Assembly: GCA_017428155.1 (NCBI GenBank)
Contig: JAFRRJ010000064.1
Span: 1 to 51,281 of the forward strand
Reading direction: 5' to 3'
DNA: 51,281 nt
DNA from: Clostridiales bacterium
Lineage (GTDB): Bacteria; Bacillota; Clostridia; Saccharofermentanales; Saccharofermentanaceae
The position numbers were made by a program, and so were the translations under genes. The notes under the pieces are model-generated. The model saw only the letters and a list, made by a program, of their open reading frames with translations. It ran no database searches and had not been told where the DNA came from. Of the stretch, positions 51,271-51,281 are shown piece by piece (position 1 is the first letter of the stretch; every line of letters starts with the position of its first letter).

Positions 51271-51281
51271 AAGGCCTTAAA

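Overview
The window looks like chromosome of an anaerobic gut- or rumen-type Bacillota (class Clostridia). The basis is strong AAGGAG-type ribosome binding sites, sigma-A promoters with 17-bp spacers, many lipoproteins with Thr/Pro-rich linkers, a BceRSAB-like antimicrobial-peptide module, DUF624 and GntR genes beside a uxuAB hexuronate pathway, and moderate GC. No rRNA, canonical tRNA, transposase, integrase or phage gene was seen. The species cannot be named from the sequence.

Layout. 1-344: tail of a gene leaving the window, its terminator, and two hairpin repeats. 345-6955: sugar-acid region with a sialate O-acetylesterase-like enzyme, a DUF624 membrane protein, mannonate dehydratase, a fructuronate reductase-family enzyme and a GntR regulator, with shared ACTAG-N4-CTAGT operator candidates. 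6986-7516: two abutting arrays of imperfect hairpin repeats with a ~64-66 bp period. 7603-16234 (minus strand): SLC13-like permease, zinc-ribbon membrane protein, an MBL-GAF-GGDEF fusion, a CHASE2 adenylate cyclase and two tandem FecR-domain proteins; this is a signalling locus making c-di-GMP and cAMP. 16462-21354: RNA-repair locus with a methyltransferase, RtcB RNA ligase, Ro60/TROVE protein, a Y-RNA-like noncoding RNA carrying a tRNA T-arm, a second related RNA fold, and a divergent RHH-WYL regulator. 21425-25947: Bce-type ABC transporter with its two-component system.

26011-35193: mixed genes, including two GNATs, an NlpC/P60 lipoprotein, a 2H phosphoesterase, an ADP-ribosylglycohydrolase, an LRR lipoprotein, an NrtR-type regulator with a large palindromic operator, a 40-residue membrane protein and a PHP phosphoesterase, plus two decayed gene remnants. 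35211-45488: a tightly overlapping eight-gene minus-strand operon that looks like a phospholipid pathway (CarS-like CDP-lipid synthase, PssA, Psd, UbiA-family protein, acyl-CoA-ligase-like protein, GNAT-fold protein) with two rifampicin-phosphotransferase-like dikinases of unknown substrate. 45627-51024: lipoprotein, XRE regulator with a helical repeat domain, ABC exporter and a zinc-metalloprotease lipoprotein. 51152-51270: another hairpin repeat array.

The strongest candidates for undescribed biology are the Ro60/Y RNA/RtcB locus under an apparent RHH-WYL regulator, with a duplicated RNA module; the lipid operon with its paired dikinases; and the hairpin arrays, whose inner sequences change while staying self-complementary. 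All functional statements rest on reading sequence by eye, with no database search.
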